NCBI GenBank assembly: GCA_029747015.1
Contig: JAKOGI010002262.1
Coordinates: forward strand, 20,001 to 84,000
DNA length: 64,000 bases
From: Carnegiea gigantea
Lineage: Eukaryota > Streptophyta > Magnoliopsida > Caryophyllales > Cactaceae
Reading direction: 5' to 3'
In this document: positions 1 to 12,200 of the stretch, one piece after another
Numbering within the stretch: position 1 is the stretch's first letter
Layout: every line of letters starts with the position of its first letter
The notes under the pieces: model-generated
Databases searched by the model: none
Seen by the model: only the letters and a program-made list of their open reading frames with translations
What the model was told of the DNA's origin: nothing
Position numbers and translations under genes: made by a program

Positions 1-2
1 TA

Positions 3-2023
3 ATTTAGCACAACATTGATGTCATGCACATTGAGAAAAATGTCTTCGAGCAAATAATTAACATAGTGATAAATGTAAAGTATAAAACAAAAATGACCTC
101 AACGCGAGAAAGGACATGCTTACGTATTGCAAACGTAGAACACTTAATGTCCACGTTGTTAAAGCTGGTGAAGGAAGCCAACGAGAAGTTATGCCATAAG
201 CTCCATATGTTTTACAAACGGAGCACAGGAAGGTGGTGTGTGAATGGATCTGTAAACTGAAGTTCCTCGATGGTTATGCCTTGAACTTGAGTAGGGGTGT
301 GGACGTGAGAAATGCTTCACTTCATAACCTGAAAAGCCATGATTCATGTTTTTATACAGCGTTTGTTGCCTCTGGCTTTAAGAAATCTCTTATCTACCAA
401 TTTATGGAATGTGCTAACTAAGCTTAGCTAGTTCTTTCGAGATTTATGTTCCTCCAAGTTGCATGTTGATGACATAGTCTGTTTGGAGAATGACATTGCA
501 GAAATATTATGCGAGTTGGAACGAGTTTTTCCCCCTGCATTCTTCAATGTAATGGAGCATCTACCTATCCACTTACCTACTGAACTAAAACTTGGAGGCT
601 CGGTTCAATACCGATGGATGTATGACTATGAAAGGTATGATATGATTTATAGAAATCATGTTTCAAGTTGCATACACAAATGACATATTAATTATTGGAT
701 TGCAGGTTTCTTCATCATTTAAGGAAAAAGTAGGCAATAAAGCATGTGTTGAGCCTTCAATTTGCTATACGTACTTAATGGAGGAGATAACAAATTTCAT
801 TACAAACTATTTTGATGATAGTGTTGATGTTAAGGCACGGGATTTGCCCAAAAATGTGATGAACATTAACCAGGACAAATCTGATGCCAATCTTCCGGAC
901 AGTTTCTCCCATAACATTGGATATGCCCTAAATGAGGGCAGTGTGTAGTTCTTAGATCATTTGGATCATCAATTGGCGCATGCATATGTACTATCGAATT
1001 GTGGCTTGGTAGGAGAATATGAACGGTAAGTTTCTATATTACATATGGGAAAAAACTTACATAAATTAAACAGGACTACATTGTATTCTCCTTACATTGT
1101 GTAGGATCTTTAAGGTCGAGATGGTCCAACAAAACCCTCATATTCGGGTCGAAGATGAGTGGGAAAAGTTTGAGGAAAGATTTCCAGAATGGTTCAAGGA
1201 ATATGTAAGTATTTCTACATTGTGTTTTCCTTACATTGAGGAAGTATTTCTTTAGTTTTACGATAATGTCTGCATATTTGACCATTCGTGGTCATGACGG
1301 CCACGTAAGTCTTGCACTCTAGCATCAACAATGACATCATAAGAGCACTTGCATATGGCCCTAAAAGGCATGTTCGTCGTTGGGATCATTATTATGTCAA
1401 TGGTTTCAACTTCTATACATATAAATATAAAAAAAGCAAGTCAACAATGAACTACAGCGTGTGCGTGAAAGGAACAGATGGAAAGAAACATTATGACATT
1501 CTCCAGGATGTAATTGAGTTGCACTATGTTAAGGATATTCATCCATATAGGATGATCTTGTTTAAGTGTGATAGGTATGACTGCATTAATGGTGTTGTTA
1601 TCCATGATACATACAAATGGGTTGATGTCAATCACGCGAAGAGATATCCTAAGTATGATCCATTTGTCCTTGCAAGTCAAGTCACCCAAGTTTGCTTTGT
1701 GCCTTATCCTATGAAAGACAACAGTAAAAAGGATAGGTGGGCAGTGTTGAAAATGAAACCAAGGTCAATAATAGATGCCCCCGAAGAGGAGACACCAAAT
1801 ACATGAAAATGATAACCCGCCAAATTTAGGAGATATTAACATGGATGATGATGTTTAGATCATTCCAAAAAAGGAAAATGGCACGGATGACAATGTCGAC
1901 GAGGAGGTTGATGCCATCGATGGTGCATATGGAGAGGATTGGCACGAAGGTTTACTAGAAGAAGACGATGATAATGTTTATGAGGATGATGATGACTACT
2001 TCACCGATTCACTTTTTATGTAG
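3..2023 (+). pseudogene. TNP2-like CACTA transposase, C-terminal half, decayed
   Basis: The first codons read HNIDVMHIEKNVF, a hallmark of TNP2 transposases, and the text continues LKFLDGYALNLSRGVDVRNA then LKSHDSCFYTAF (about 250-360). A DUF4218-like block follows, with FPPAFFNVMEHLPIHLP and GSVQYRWMYDYERY (about 520-630) and ACVEPSICYTYLMEEI (about 745-790). A DUF4216-like block runs 1312-1750, with RWDHYYVNGFNFYTY, YDPFVLASQVTQVCFVPYP and DRWAVLKMKPR. An acidic tail rich in D and E ends at the TAG at 2021-2023. The family cuts and pastes CACTA elements. Introns are suggested by GTAAG donors near 1026 and 1204. Shifts between frames and stops such as those near 420 and 1801 show that it cannot make a full protein. 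The N-terminal transposase core is outside the window. Confidence 0.88.
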
Positions 2024-2336
2024 TGCACGTTGATGACTAATTTATACGCAGCTTGTGTTTTTATGTGTTGGAACTTGTGTTGAGTATTTTAAATATATAA
2101 AAACTTCTGTTGGAGTTTCTCTCTGTATTTGTTATGTTATTTTAATAACATGTTTTCATGTCGAAGTGCATGCTGCTTGATACTGAAATTTTTGACATGC
2201 ATTTTCTCACCTTCATAGCACATTGTCCAACATTGCTAATTGTATCATATTTTGTGTCGTTTAGCATACAAGCTTCTAATTTAAATGTATGCAATCATCT
2301 AATTGATTTATCTAACATTGCGCAGGACTAGGTACA

Positions 2337-3868
2337 CATGGATGGTTCAAGCAGATCCATAGCTTAGTACAACTCTCAGGAGACGCAACCTCCAGAGATT
2401 CCATTGGAGGGCCCTGGCATACTATTGACAAGGGTACGACTTGTGCCTAACACCCAAATGTGGTAGGTGTCATTCACTTTCAAAATCCATGAACCTGAGG
2501 CGTACTACGTTTTGATCTAATTTAAGGGCAATGCTCCATCGTAGGTTTGGTGATCGAGATGTCGCACGAGCCATATCCGAAACTATTCGAACTTACTACA
2601 AGGACGCCTTCACCTGTTGGAGAGACGCCCCCAAGGATCACAAGCGGTTTTGGTGGAATTATTTTCAGGTAAATGTTTTAAACTTTACAATATAGTATGT
2701 TGGTCAGTATACTAGCATTAATTTAGGAACATCATACAAACATTTAGACTGGGAGGCTTTCTATACGTATTCTTTTGCATTTTGACCTTTATTATGTTCT
2801 ATTTATAAGTTTCTAAATGTTCAAATTATTTCAGGTTGATACGTTGCACAAATATGTGATGGTTGAACTAAGGAATTTCACTTTTCAGTTTTTAGGAATT
2901 CTGATTAAATTGCAATTGCGTCTATGTCCTATATGCCATTTCGTATGAGAGAAATGGTTTTCAGTATGAGTGAGACTTTGTTGCAAAAAAAGGATCACTG
3001 AAACATTGCTGGTCTAACTAAGTTATGAGATGGCAGAATAAAAGTTAGAATCCTATGCTGTAATAGCTTAGTAGCTCACTGTATTCCAAAGTAGAGACAG
3101 AAACTTACACTTATCAAACCCCATCTTGAGGGAAGGCAGACAAATAAGAGTACTACTGTCCTGGATAGCACGCATCTTTCCTATAGTAGAATGCTGGTTA
3201 CAATCTAGAAGAGTGAGTTGATAGTGGTCTAACTTGATTGCTTGGACGTGGGACTAGAAGCTGTAGCGAATGAAATAAGTGTATGATGCTATCAATGTTT
3301 TCAGTCACGTTAGAAACATTTAAACTCACTGCCAGCTATTCATCCTGTGCTTGTGGGAATTAGTATTAGCCAAGTGATCCTTTATTCATTTGATGATCTG
3401 TTACGTTACTATCAGATTTGGTTTTTGGCTGTACATTAACGTGGCTATCGTTGCCTCTGAGCCTCGCTTTTTAGTAGGTTAATTATTCTTGACTTGCTAT
3501 GTTAATCATAACAGATACCTGCATTTATGTCACGTAATCCACTCCTCAGTTTTTTGTTTTTCAGGAGTACATAAGCCTTAAACATCAATCATATCCCTTA
3601 AAGTCATCAACCATGTATGCAACATAAACATTGCTCCTTTTTTCTTAATTTTTAGGATGTAAACCCTAATGCTCCGGATGTGTGATCCGTTGAGATGTAT
3701 ACTTCGTGTACTCTAGGTGTGTGGCCCGTTGAGGGTGAGAATGTCTTTTGCACTTTTATTTATTGCAGGTAAGTAATGTATGGCTTTGAGCCTGGGATAT
3801 GGTCCATTTATAGGCGAAACTCTGCCCATTTCTTTCTTAAAAAAATATATATATATATACACACATAT

Positions 3869-3935
<67 letters not shown>

Positions 3936-5178
3936 AGTGTACACTGTTATTAACAGGTTAGGACTTGCTTAAACCTTTACGTATATGTGTACATAAGTGT
4001 ACACTTTAGGGTCTCATATCACTATATGAAAGCTAGATGTCATTAAGCTAGATGTCGTTAAGCGATGGTGTACACACGTACTTATATATATGCATTTATG
4101 TATACATACTAACACAATGCAAATTTTTTTTTTAGGGAGGAATTTTACATGTAGAAATGTTTCACATGGGATCCTGAGCATAAGACACTAGTCAGAAAAG
4201 AATGGCAAGAAAAGGTGCATGTAAGGGTGAAAGATATAGTGAACAAGGCCGTAAAGGATCCTCCTGAGAGGTCATTCATTGGATGACAGATGATCTTCGT
4301 GCATCATTGAAGAACAAGAGGAAAACTGATGAGAAATTCAAGAAGCGGTATGAGCGGAACAGGAAGAACAAGACAGAGGGGCTTAAGGCTAAGATTGGGC
4401 ACAGCCAGGGGTCAATATCAGCTACAATGTGGATCGAGAGATTGGTATGGAAATATGAACTACATTACTTGAAAATGTGGTTTTCAACTTTACAATGTCA
4501 CTAATGTAGAGAGATATATGTGTATATGCTAGGCGAAGCAATTGCAAAAGAGACCTTCGGCTGCTAAGTTGTTTGCTGCCATTCATTCAAAGGTTGATGA
4601 GAATGGTCAGTGGATTTAGTGTGATGCTTATGCACAGAGTGTTTATGTAAGCACCGTACTAATAGTTTGGTTTAACGTTAAACAACTGAAATCTGTACAC
4701 AAACTACTTGTTTGACTTTTCTATTCATTTTGCTGATGCAGGAAAAATATAAACAACTGAAAGCCTAAACCGATGTGCAAATCATTTTAGCAGTAGATGA
4801 TCACCTCTTCTTTAAGGCTTATGGAGGTTGGAGTGAGAAGGGCACTCTATACAGAATTGGTAGAGAGGTCCTGCCATGTTTGACAGACCAGCCAAGTCCA
4901 GGCGCAGTAGCTGCAACACTTCATCGGCACATTCCTCTCCGTTAGTCACCCAACTCCAAGATCAGTTGCAGACAATGCAAAATGAGCTGTAGACAACCCA
5001 AGCTCAGCTACATTCCACAGAGGAGGAGCTGAGGAGTACGAAGGAGGAGTTAGAAGCCACTAGGAAGCAACTGGATGAGCAAAGAATTGGACTAATGAAG
5101 CTTAATGCTCGATTTGACAGCTTCTTAGCACTCCTTGACCACCTCACGCGTGCCGACAACTCTCAAGCATTGTCATAG
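2337..5178 (+). pseudogene. Ptta/En/Spm-family plant transposase gene (second CACTA gene), decayed, with coiled-coil tail
   Basis: Exon-like blocks lie in order. Block 1 (about 2525-2670) contains RRFGDRDVARAISETIR and KRFWWNYFQ followed by GTAAAT. Block 2 (about 4150-4445) contains FTWDPEHKTLVRKEWQEK and KNKTEGLKAKIGHSQGS. Block 3 (about 4535-4650) contains RPSAAKLFAAIHSKVDENG. Block 4 (about 4740-5178) contains FFKAYGGWSEKGTLYRIG and then a Q/E/L-rich heptad stretch (TEEELRSTKEELEATRKQLD, about 5019-5078). This order (W-x5-F start, a KTH-like segment, a G-rich YG-LG segment, a coiled coil) is that of plant transposase PF03004. The roughly 1.4-kb gap 2700-4130 looks like an intron and contains an (AC)n array. 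In-frame stops near 4618 and 4989 make it a pseudogene. The coiled coil probably served multimerisation; that is inference. Confidence 0.7.
3859..3936. repeat. (TA)/(CA)n microsatellite
   Basis: A pure run of AC dinucleotides from about 3873 to 3929, flanked by short AT runs, lies within the presumed intron of the second CACTA gene. Two spurious ORFs cross it and encode only C/V or T/H repeats. Confidence 0.97.
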
Positions 5179-5589
5179 GTTTAGGTATGTGTGGTTTTCC
5201 TCTAAAACTTGCGTACTTGGATGCGTAAGTGTAATTGCTTGAACGCTTGAATGTGGAACATTGGTCTCGGCGCTTAATGTATGCTGGATAACCATTGTTG
5301 GTGAACGCTTTCATGTGGAAGCGTTCGATTGTAATTGTTGGTGGTGTTATAGAAAGTGTTGGATATGGAACTATTATATGTGGTTTTATATATTTTGGAA
5401 TATGAAATTGTAGAAATTTTGGTGTAATGTGAGATTTGTGATGCCGAATGTGTGCCATGTACTTTGAGTTATTATATTCCGTGGCAATTGTGGCCTGGTT
5501 ATGTAATTAGCACGCTGTGTACAATGTGAGCAGTAGGGACACATTGCTAGAATTATTGCAAAAAAATATAGGCAAATTAGAGACTGAAA

Positions 5590-6040
5590 TAAAGTTCATG
5601 GTCTCTGTTTGAGACCAAGCCAAAGTTGCGGTCTCCAAATTGGCAAAAATATGGCCCCAGTCTCTAAGTGAGACCAAATTTTAGGACCGCTTCGATAGAG
5701 ACTGAAAATAGTGGTCTCCATTGGAGATCAAGGTTCACGATCTCAAATGGAGGCCAGCCCAGTTTGGTCTCAACCAAAGACCAAAGTCACTAGTCTTAAT
5801 TAGAGACCAGAAGTTTTGGTCTCCAATAGAGACCAAAATGGCTCAGACTCCAATGGAGTCCAACACTCTTTGGTCTCAAAATTTGGTCTATGGTAGAGAC
5901 CAATGTTTGTAATTTGGTCTTCAAATTTGAATTGCTATCAAGCTTTTCGAGACCGAGGGTTTTCGGTCTCTGTTCGGTCTCAAAAATTAAATGGAGATTG
6001 GATTTTATAATTTTGAGACCAACTTATTCGGTCTCTAAAA
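5590..6040. repeat. CACTA subterminal repeats: GAGACC/GGTCTC in both orientations
   Basis: More than a dozen copies of GAGACC or its complement GGTCTC, several followed by AAA or TAAT, are packed into about 450 bp directly inside the terminal repeat. Paired converging copies such as GGTCTCTGTTTGAGACC can fold back. In En/Spm-type elements the subterminal motifs are binding sites for the element's own TNPA-like protein; the motif used here is read from the sequence, and its role is inferred from position and density. Confidence 0.85.
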
Positions 6041-6058
6041 GGCCGATTTGTTGTAGTG
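6041..6058 (-). repeat. CACTA right terminal inverted repeat
   Basis: The outer tip reads CACTACAACAAATCGGCC on the minus strand. The adjacent outside bases are TGC, the candidate 3-bp target duplication. Confidence 0.92.
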
Positions 6059-6449
6059 TGCCTGACAATGTCTTGCACACTTTCTCGTAATCAAGTCAGT
6101 TTTACTTTACCTCAAGTACCTAAAAATCATGTCTTATCAAGCTAATACAATCAAGCAATTGTTTAATACAACCAAACTTTGGCATATGCAATCCATCCCA
6201 ATATTGTACCAAAAAGCTTCACTTTAACAAAGCAAAAGAAACGAAAAAGCACACTTTACAACATTGTAAGGAATCTTTTGTTGCATTGCATGTTGAACAT
6301 TATTTCTAGCAGCTAATGTTAAGAGAGTGGTGCACTTGTGGAATGTTGCTCTTAAAGGGAAGAGGGAAATGATATTAGTGGTTAAAATTAACTGTAAAAA
6401 TACTAGTAAATTCAAATTAATCAATTAAGTTGGCAAGCTTACCATTAAA
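6059..6449. other. Flank between CACTA end and MULE A; no gene seen
   Basis: AT-rich sequence without a coding match. It may hold the outer end of MULE A, but no inverted repeat partner was found near 55700-56700. Confidence 0.5.
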
Positions 6450-7527
6450 CTTCCTCTACGACTACCTTTTCCCCTTCATCTGCCCAAAACAGTTGCTCTA
6501 GCCCTCCATTTACTTCAAGTAGCATAATCAACAACATGCATGTCTTCGGGCCTAGTCATTCAAGGCGTACCCATTCTCTTCCATAGAGGTTTTGCTATAA
6601 TTGCTTGACCCTTATTTAGGAAGACCTTTTGTTGTGACCAAAGTGATGGCCAATTCTACACGACATTAAACGTCCATACCTACTTTACTTGGCTTCTTAA
6701 GGTCTTCATGGGTCTCCTTTTCTATTTATATTGGGTCTTCAAGATCCTACTTTTACTTCAGGAGGGTCTAAATGCACATTTTTCTGAGGCCAATGCCTCT
6801 CACTAACAAAGGTGCTAGAGCATGGGGTTTCTAGCAAGATCATGTTTCTTACATGTACAACTAGCTGAATGCATGTCAACATGAAGATTGTCCATCATAT
6901 AGGACACTTGGAGGATCCTATTACTTGAAGGCACTAGCAAAAAATTCCTAGCCTTCCCTTTCTGCTTTTCAATTTTAATTTTTAACTAGGATCCTCTAGT
7001 GCACATCATCTTTTGAGTTCTCCATATTGGCTCTTTTTACAAGTACACTTCCCATCATAATAAGTCTAATATCCTCTAGCATTAGCCATTGTATGAACAA
7101 TATAGGCATTGAATGTGTCATCCACGTTATTTATCACTACATTACACTTTCGATTGATATTCATTAGAGCTACGCATAATTATTTTGGATTCTAAAACAA
7201 CATGTTCTTTGCTCCTCTAGGTGAGACCCTTTTTAAATCATCAAATGTAAGTTTGACGTTTGTTCTAGTGTATGCCTTGGTAAGATTCTAGAAAAGAAAT
7301 TTCATCACTTCTTCTTTATACATCTTGTGCCAATTGGCATAGATGCACCTTGTATAGTTTCTATGCTCTTACTATGCTCACAATTAAGAAGCATACATGA
7401 GGTAACATGGATAATAGCTTGCAATAAAACAAGATGCATTACGGGACTTTAATGTACTTCAATATATAAGAGTAGTAGAAAAAAATTTCACGTAAAATGC
7501 TCACCTTATATTGTCATGCGACATTTG
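6450..7527 (-). pseudogene. MULE A transposase (mudrA-type), C-terminal block
   Basis: Read on the minus strand from about 7350 downward, the sequence gives RCIYANWHKMYKEEVMKF, then LTKAYTRTNVKLTFDDLKR and CNVVINNVDDTFNAYI. These match the part of plant MULE transposases between the DDE core and the SWIM zinc finger (typically H-x-YANW, FW-x2-AKA, KCD-x-VDNN-x2-E-x-FN). A D/E-rich end with FWADEGEKVVVEE lies at about 6455-6500. Several TAG/TAA codons interrupt it. It continues the middle block at 14503-15370, from which it is separated by the LTR element 7528-14502. The residues expected between the catalytic block and this one (around SDRQKGL) were not seen; 7360-7527 is AT-rich and may be intron or deleted. 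Confidence 0.8.
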
Positions 7528-8779
7528 TGTTGTTAATTCCGCAAGTATATGTTTATCGCTGTAACAATTACAAGTATCGTCCTCATAGATGATTTGTCAC
7601 TTTAGACTACTAAATTACTTTATGCTGAAATTTCAATGAATTATAAATAATGACCATAAATTGACTTCGACGAATTACTAAACTACAAAACCAAACTCAA
7701 CCAATTGCGAATCAAATTTGAGCAAAGTAAATTAAATGAGAGGAGAGGCGAAATCAACCTCTCACCTTTCAACTCCTTCGACCCAACTCCGAAACAATCA
7801 AAGTACCGGAATCAATTTCATTGCAGCGGGGATGAAATGCATGAATTCGATCCAATTGCTTCCAGATTCAAAAGTAAACACCAATTTATTACTTAAAATT
7901 GAAAACTTAAAACTAAGTACACTAACTTAAGAATTCAAGAACCAAATTTGAAAACTAGGATAAACAAAATGAAAACATTAAAATCTGAAAATGAAAACTT
8001 AATAAAAATTTAGGCTATCCTCTACTCTTCGGTACTACCTCCCCTGTGCTCTGCTTCGACCTCCATTAAAGCCTTCCAAGAACGCCCCTTCAGCCCCCCC
8101 TTTTCTTCATCTCCCTCTTGAATTAAAACCTGAAACTACTTCATTGATGATGATGGAAGGCAACAGATGGTCGTGGTAATGGAAGAATTAAAGATGATGA
8201 TTGAAGTAGGAAAGAGAGAGAGAGGGGGCATTGGTTGTGACATGAGGAAGGTGAAGGAAGTCATCAGTTCAGGGCCTTGAGTTGGTGCTGGGAACAATTG
8301 AAGAAGAAAGGGAGAAAGGAGAAGAACAAGGTCACGTGAGGCAAGCATACCTTTTTAAGTAATGGGCCGCGATTCATAAGGAGAGGAAGGAAAAGAAGAA
8401 GCTGGAGGGGGAGGCTGGGCTAGCTCAAGGAAGAAAAGAAAGAAAGGAAACGAAGAGAGAGAAGGCTGGATGCTGAATGGGAAACTGGGCTGAGAAGGAG
8501 AAGAGGGAAGAGAGAGAGAATGGGAGAAGGAGATGAGCTCAGGTCTGGTGGCTGCCGACCTGGGCCATGCCCACGTAGGGGATGATTGTGCTGTCTTCCT
8601 TCTCTTGTTTTTATTTCTTGATCCACAATGCTTCTTCTATTTGATAACCAAGTTATCCAAATTTCATTATTCCTACAAAATAAATAAAATAATGTTAAAA
8701 TTCTAATTTAATAATTTATTTTGAGCAAGCAAATTATAGATAATAAAGGGTATAAAAGGTAATAATTTCAGGTTGAACA
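7528..8779 (-). repeat. 3' LTR (left copy) of the gag-only element
   Basis: Aligns over its length with 13239-14502. Shared landmarks are the start TGTTGTTAATTCC, the block TCTGCTTCGA-CTCCATTAAAGCC near 8050 and 13760, and the end AATTTCAGGTTGAACA. The region 8150-8550 is rich in GA and codes for nothing convincing. Confidence 0.93.
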
Positions 8780-8793
8780 AATATCCCCAAACC
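8780..8793 (-). other. Polypurine tract of the gag-only element
   Basis: The minus strand reads GGTTTGGGGATATT directly before the LTR. Just upstream is GAGGACGAGCAAA, a motif also seen before the 3' LTR of the Athila-like element at about 50912-50922. Confidence 0.75.
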
Positions 8794-11699
8794 TAAATTT
8801 TGCTCGTCCTCGAGTAAAATAAAAAAACTAAAGATCCTAGGAAATAAAACAAAACATTATCCTAACTCACTTTTGTAGGAATCACGGTTGCACTTAGCAC
8901 GTGCAACAAGCCCTTTAAACCTCTATATTACCCTTAATGGACGAGTAAGGTCTCGTGAAAGTTTGCAGAAGATGTGTTCATAAAATCTATAGAAGAAAAC
9001 CAAAAACAGAAAATCGAAAATATTTTTGGTTTTTCACAAAAAATTATGTATATAACATTGGGGAAAAATATACACACATTCTAACCAACTACATCACTCA
9101 AGTAACCAAAGCACTAGATCACATATAAATGCAATGTACACATCAAGAAACCCTTAATCCTCACTGATGACATCGATACACAATCTTTCAGTCCACTTAG
9201 AAATGATGTACAAGTGTGACTAGTAGAACCTCACTCTAGGGGAAATGTGGAACACTCCCACTCATGTGTTTAAAAATATAATAAGGTTCACTCAATTCTT
9301 TTCTAATCATACAAACAACCATAAGCTTAGTAAGATTCTCAATTCTCCACGACTAAAATGCAATATGCAAAGCAATAATCAAGAGGACTTTAAAAGGGTT
9401 GTAATGGGGCTAAAAGGTTAAGGGTAAGAGATGACAAATTATTTGGAAAATGAGGAGCTAAAAGCTAAAGCTAATGAGCACCAACACTTACACTGATGAG
9501 CACACACTCTCTCGAAATACAAAATAAGAACACACCCCAAAATAAATGGACAACTGGAAATGAGTATACATAATGATACATCCATGCCAAATACTCTTAT
9601 TCACAACTCTTTTTGGATTTTTTAGATTTTTTAACTTTTTTTTCTCTGAAAACTTTTTCATCTTTTTTTATTATTTTTTCTCCTTTTTTTTCTTTTTTGT
9701 CGTAAAGAAAATGAATGATTCGCATGTACAAGAACAATACAACTCAATTTCCAAATGGTTACCATGATTCATCCCAATATATACCAAAATTAACCACCAA
9801 ATTCATAAAATACATAAAAGTTACACACCAAATATTGAAGTGTTGCTTCATTAACCTTGGCTTAGGTATCAAAAAAATGTGTTTAGGCCGAGGGCTAAAA
9901 TGAAGGGGTCACAACATACCAAAAGATCAAGGCTCAAAAGGATTAGAAAAGGGTAAGCATTCACACAAGGATGGCAATTTGGCTATGCAGCCTACAAAAC
10001 AAAGAATGCCTCTATCATATTATCATAATGCACATGCGAAATGTGATTTCAAAGAGAATCAAAGCAAGTTCTAGAGATTTAATTATGGAAGAGACACACA
10101 TGAAAGAACAACGTGAGACTAAATTGATGAATTAGTCTATAAGTCCTGAAAATCTCAGGTGTTCATCTACTACTGTCAAGCTTACATAGAAATAGTATCG
10201 CGAGTTAGAATCGTATACAGACATCATACTTTAGGACTAAGTTTTATCAATGCACACTATGTCTATATACAACCTAACACTAAGGATACAAGAGAACATA
10301 GTCAATCAAAAATAGCACATAAATTTCACAAAAAAACAAAACAAAAAATCTTTTTGGAATTTTAAAAATTTATTTTCATTTTCTTTTTCAATTTTTTCAA
10401 TTTTTTAAATTTTTCAATGTTTCCCCACCCTCTCACCTAAATCTCATAATGTCCTTATTGGTAGTGAAAAGAAATATAAAAACCAAAAATAAGAATGTAT
10501 ATACAAAAGAAAACATGACTCAAAAAGAAAGAAAAATGACAAGACTCTAAACTCAAAATAAAATAATAAAAATAAAACAAAGCAACAAATATATACAAAA
10601 AAACAAACTAAAAAGAGAAAAGAAAGAGGAACGGATATACCAGGTCAAGTGCAAAAGTATACCTAAGATATAGCCTCCTGAAATCTGCTTAGATAGAAGC
10701 CCATGGAGCATCAGCAACTCCATTTCACACTGAACAATGCTACTCAAATCAAATGTCATTAAAGCACACAGTAGTTTATCAAACAAAGAAGACCAACTCT
10801 CAAGCACATAGAAATAGTAAAAAGTAGAGAGTCGGAGGCAGAAAGAGTACATCTAACATATCAATCCAGCACAAGTAAGGGCCTGCTTCAACTTGTCAAA
10901 TTGTTGGGCCCAATTGGAAATCAGACAGATGTACTCATAATTAGCTGGTAGAGTGGTCATCAGCCTAGAAATTTGATCATCATAAGTAAATAGTCCAGGC
11001 AAAGTAGTAGGTCCTTAGTCCACAAGTTCTTTAAGTTCAATATGCGTAAAAGTCTGATCCAAATCAGCAATCATGGGCACAAAAGTCTCAGACTCTGCAA
11101 ATTCAGACTTGCAATATTCAAAAAGGCGATCAGTAATAATAGAGTCAAACAAGGAGGATTCATATTCAACACAAAAATCCTCATCAAAACTGTCATTGTT
11201 ATCAAACCCACAAGAAAAAGACTCATATTTTACAAAAAAAAAAAAAAATCATCATTAAATTCCAATTTAGTGGATTCAATTACCTCCACACATATCTCCT
11301 ATAAAATAGCTTCTACTGAGTCATCTATCTCATGATGCTCAATGTCAAACTTGATGCTCATATCTAAGTCACTAGAGTTCTCAATGTCTTCACCCACGCC
11401 AAACTCATAAGAGTGATTAAAAGGGGCAGGTGGATCGGCAGAAATTATGGCATCTTCAGTGACATCCTCACGTAAGCTAATATGGGGTGCAAAGTCTTGT
11501 GATTAGATACATAGGGAGGTCACTCTCTTATTTTAGACAAGACAAAGGCATGTCTTCATTCAAGCTAGGCCTAGCAAGATAAAAGGGCTCAAAATCATTA
11601 TAGAGACTAACTTCAGGTTTAAGAGATCCTAAACTAGAGTTAGGCTCTTATAAGTTAATATTCTCCCTACTATGACTGAAACAGTGAGAATATTCAGCA
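8794..11699 (-). other. Interior of the gag-only element, no recognisable domain
   Basis: Long A- and T-rich stretches (for example 9600-9710 and 10330-10420) dominate. On the minus strand short acidic reading frames continue from the gag remnant down to about 11000. No reverse transcriptase, RNase H, integrase or protease motif was found on either strand. Reading frames such as 10553-10852 encode hydrophobic, low-complexity peptides and are not called as genes. Confidence 0.6.
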
Positions 11700-12200
11700 A
11701 TCCTCTTTTTCATATTCTCTATCATTTTATCGATCATATCATTAATCTTCTTTTCAACACATATACAGGTAGCATCAACATAATCACGATATGAGCAATT
11801 ACAAGTATATGATTAGAAGACTCACAGTAATCGCACAAAACAGGAAACACATAAGACTGAAATGGGTCATATGAGTTCATAAAGTAGTCCTGATGGGGCA
11901 GGGTTAGCGTGAAAAATAGATTCGCCGTTGGTTGGGTATCCAAAATTCTCTTTAACTAGTTCAAACGCATCGGTATCCCAATCCAATTTTTCAAAGAAAT
12001 CCCAAATCTCATTTTGAGTTCTAGATAATAATCCTGTTAAACCTCTATGACAAATAGATTGAACATAATCCCTAGACGCAAAATTCAAACCCACAGCAAT
12101 GACCTCATAAATTTTCCATTTTTAAAAATTTTGATTCAATTGAGTACGATAATCGTTAAGTCTCGATAAATAACTCCAGAAACGTTCATACTCAAATTGT
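11700..12200 (-). pseudogene. Gag-like remnant with broken zinc knuckle
   Basis: The minus-strand frame from 12094 reads RGLTGLLSRTQNEIWDFFEK, then FGYPTNGESIFHANP. After a frameshift it continues MNSYDPFQSYVFPVLCDYCE with SSNH (about 11795-11885). A segment rich in W-D-F-F-E-K and a C-x2-C-x4-H start of a CCHC zinc knuckle are features of plant Ty3/gypsy gag. The last cysteine is lost through a further shift. A truncated gag and no pol suggest dependence on another element's enzymes. Confidence 0.6.

Larger units (their letters stand above)
1..6058 (+). mobile_element. CACTA (En/Spm-like) transposon, right part; left end outside window
   Basis: The block reads as the 3' part of a CACTA DNA transposon on the plus strand. 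It holds a TNP2-type transposase relic (3-2023), a second exon-structured gene matching the plant Ptta/En/Spm transposase family (about 2337-5178), a subterminal region dense in GAGACC/GGTCTC (about 5590-6040) and a terminus GGCCGATTTGTTGTAGTG (6041-6058), which is CACTACAACAAATCGGCC read inward. CACTACAA at the tip is diagnostic of the superfamily. Both genes carry in-frame stops and frameshifts, so the copy is decayed. The left inverted repeat lies before base 1, so the 3-bp target duplication cannot be checked. Confidence 0.9.

Noticed and set aside
3713..3961. Reading frames over the (AC)n array on both strands
   Set aside because: They encode only C/V and T/H repeats from a microsatellite.
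7080..7350. A second, independent MULE at 6450-7527
   Set aside because: Same strand and complementary domain content with 14503-15370 and 54170-55700; one interrupted gene explains all three blocks.
8136..8626. Leucine/serine-rich reading frames in the left LTR, repeated at 13977-14379
   Set aside because: They lie in GA-rich LTR sequence, are not conserved in frame between the two LTRs, and match no family.
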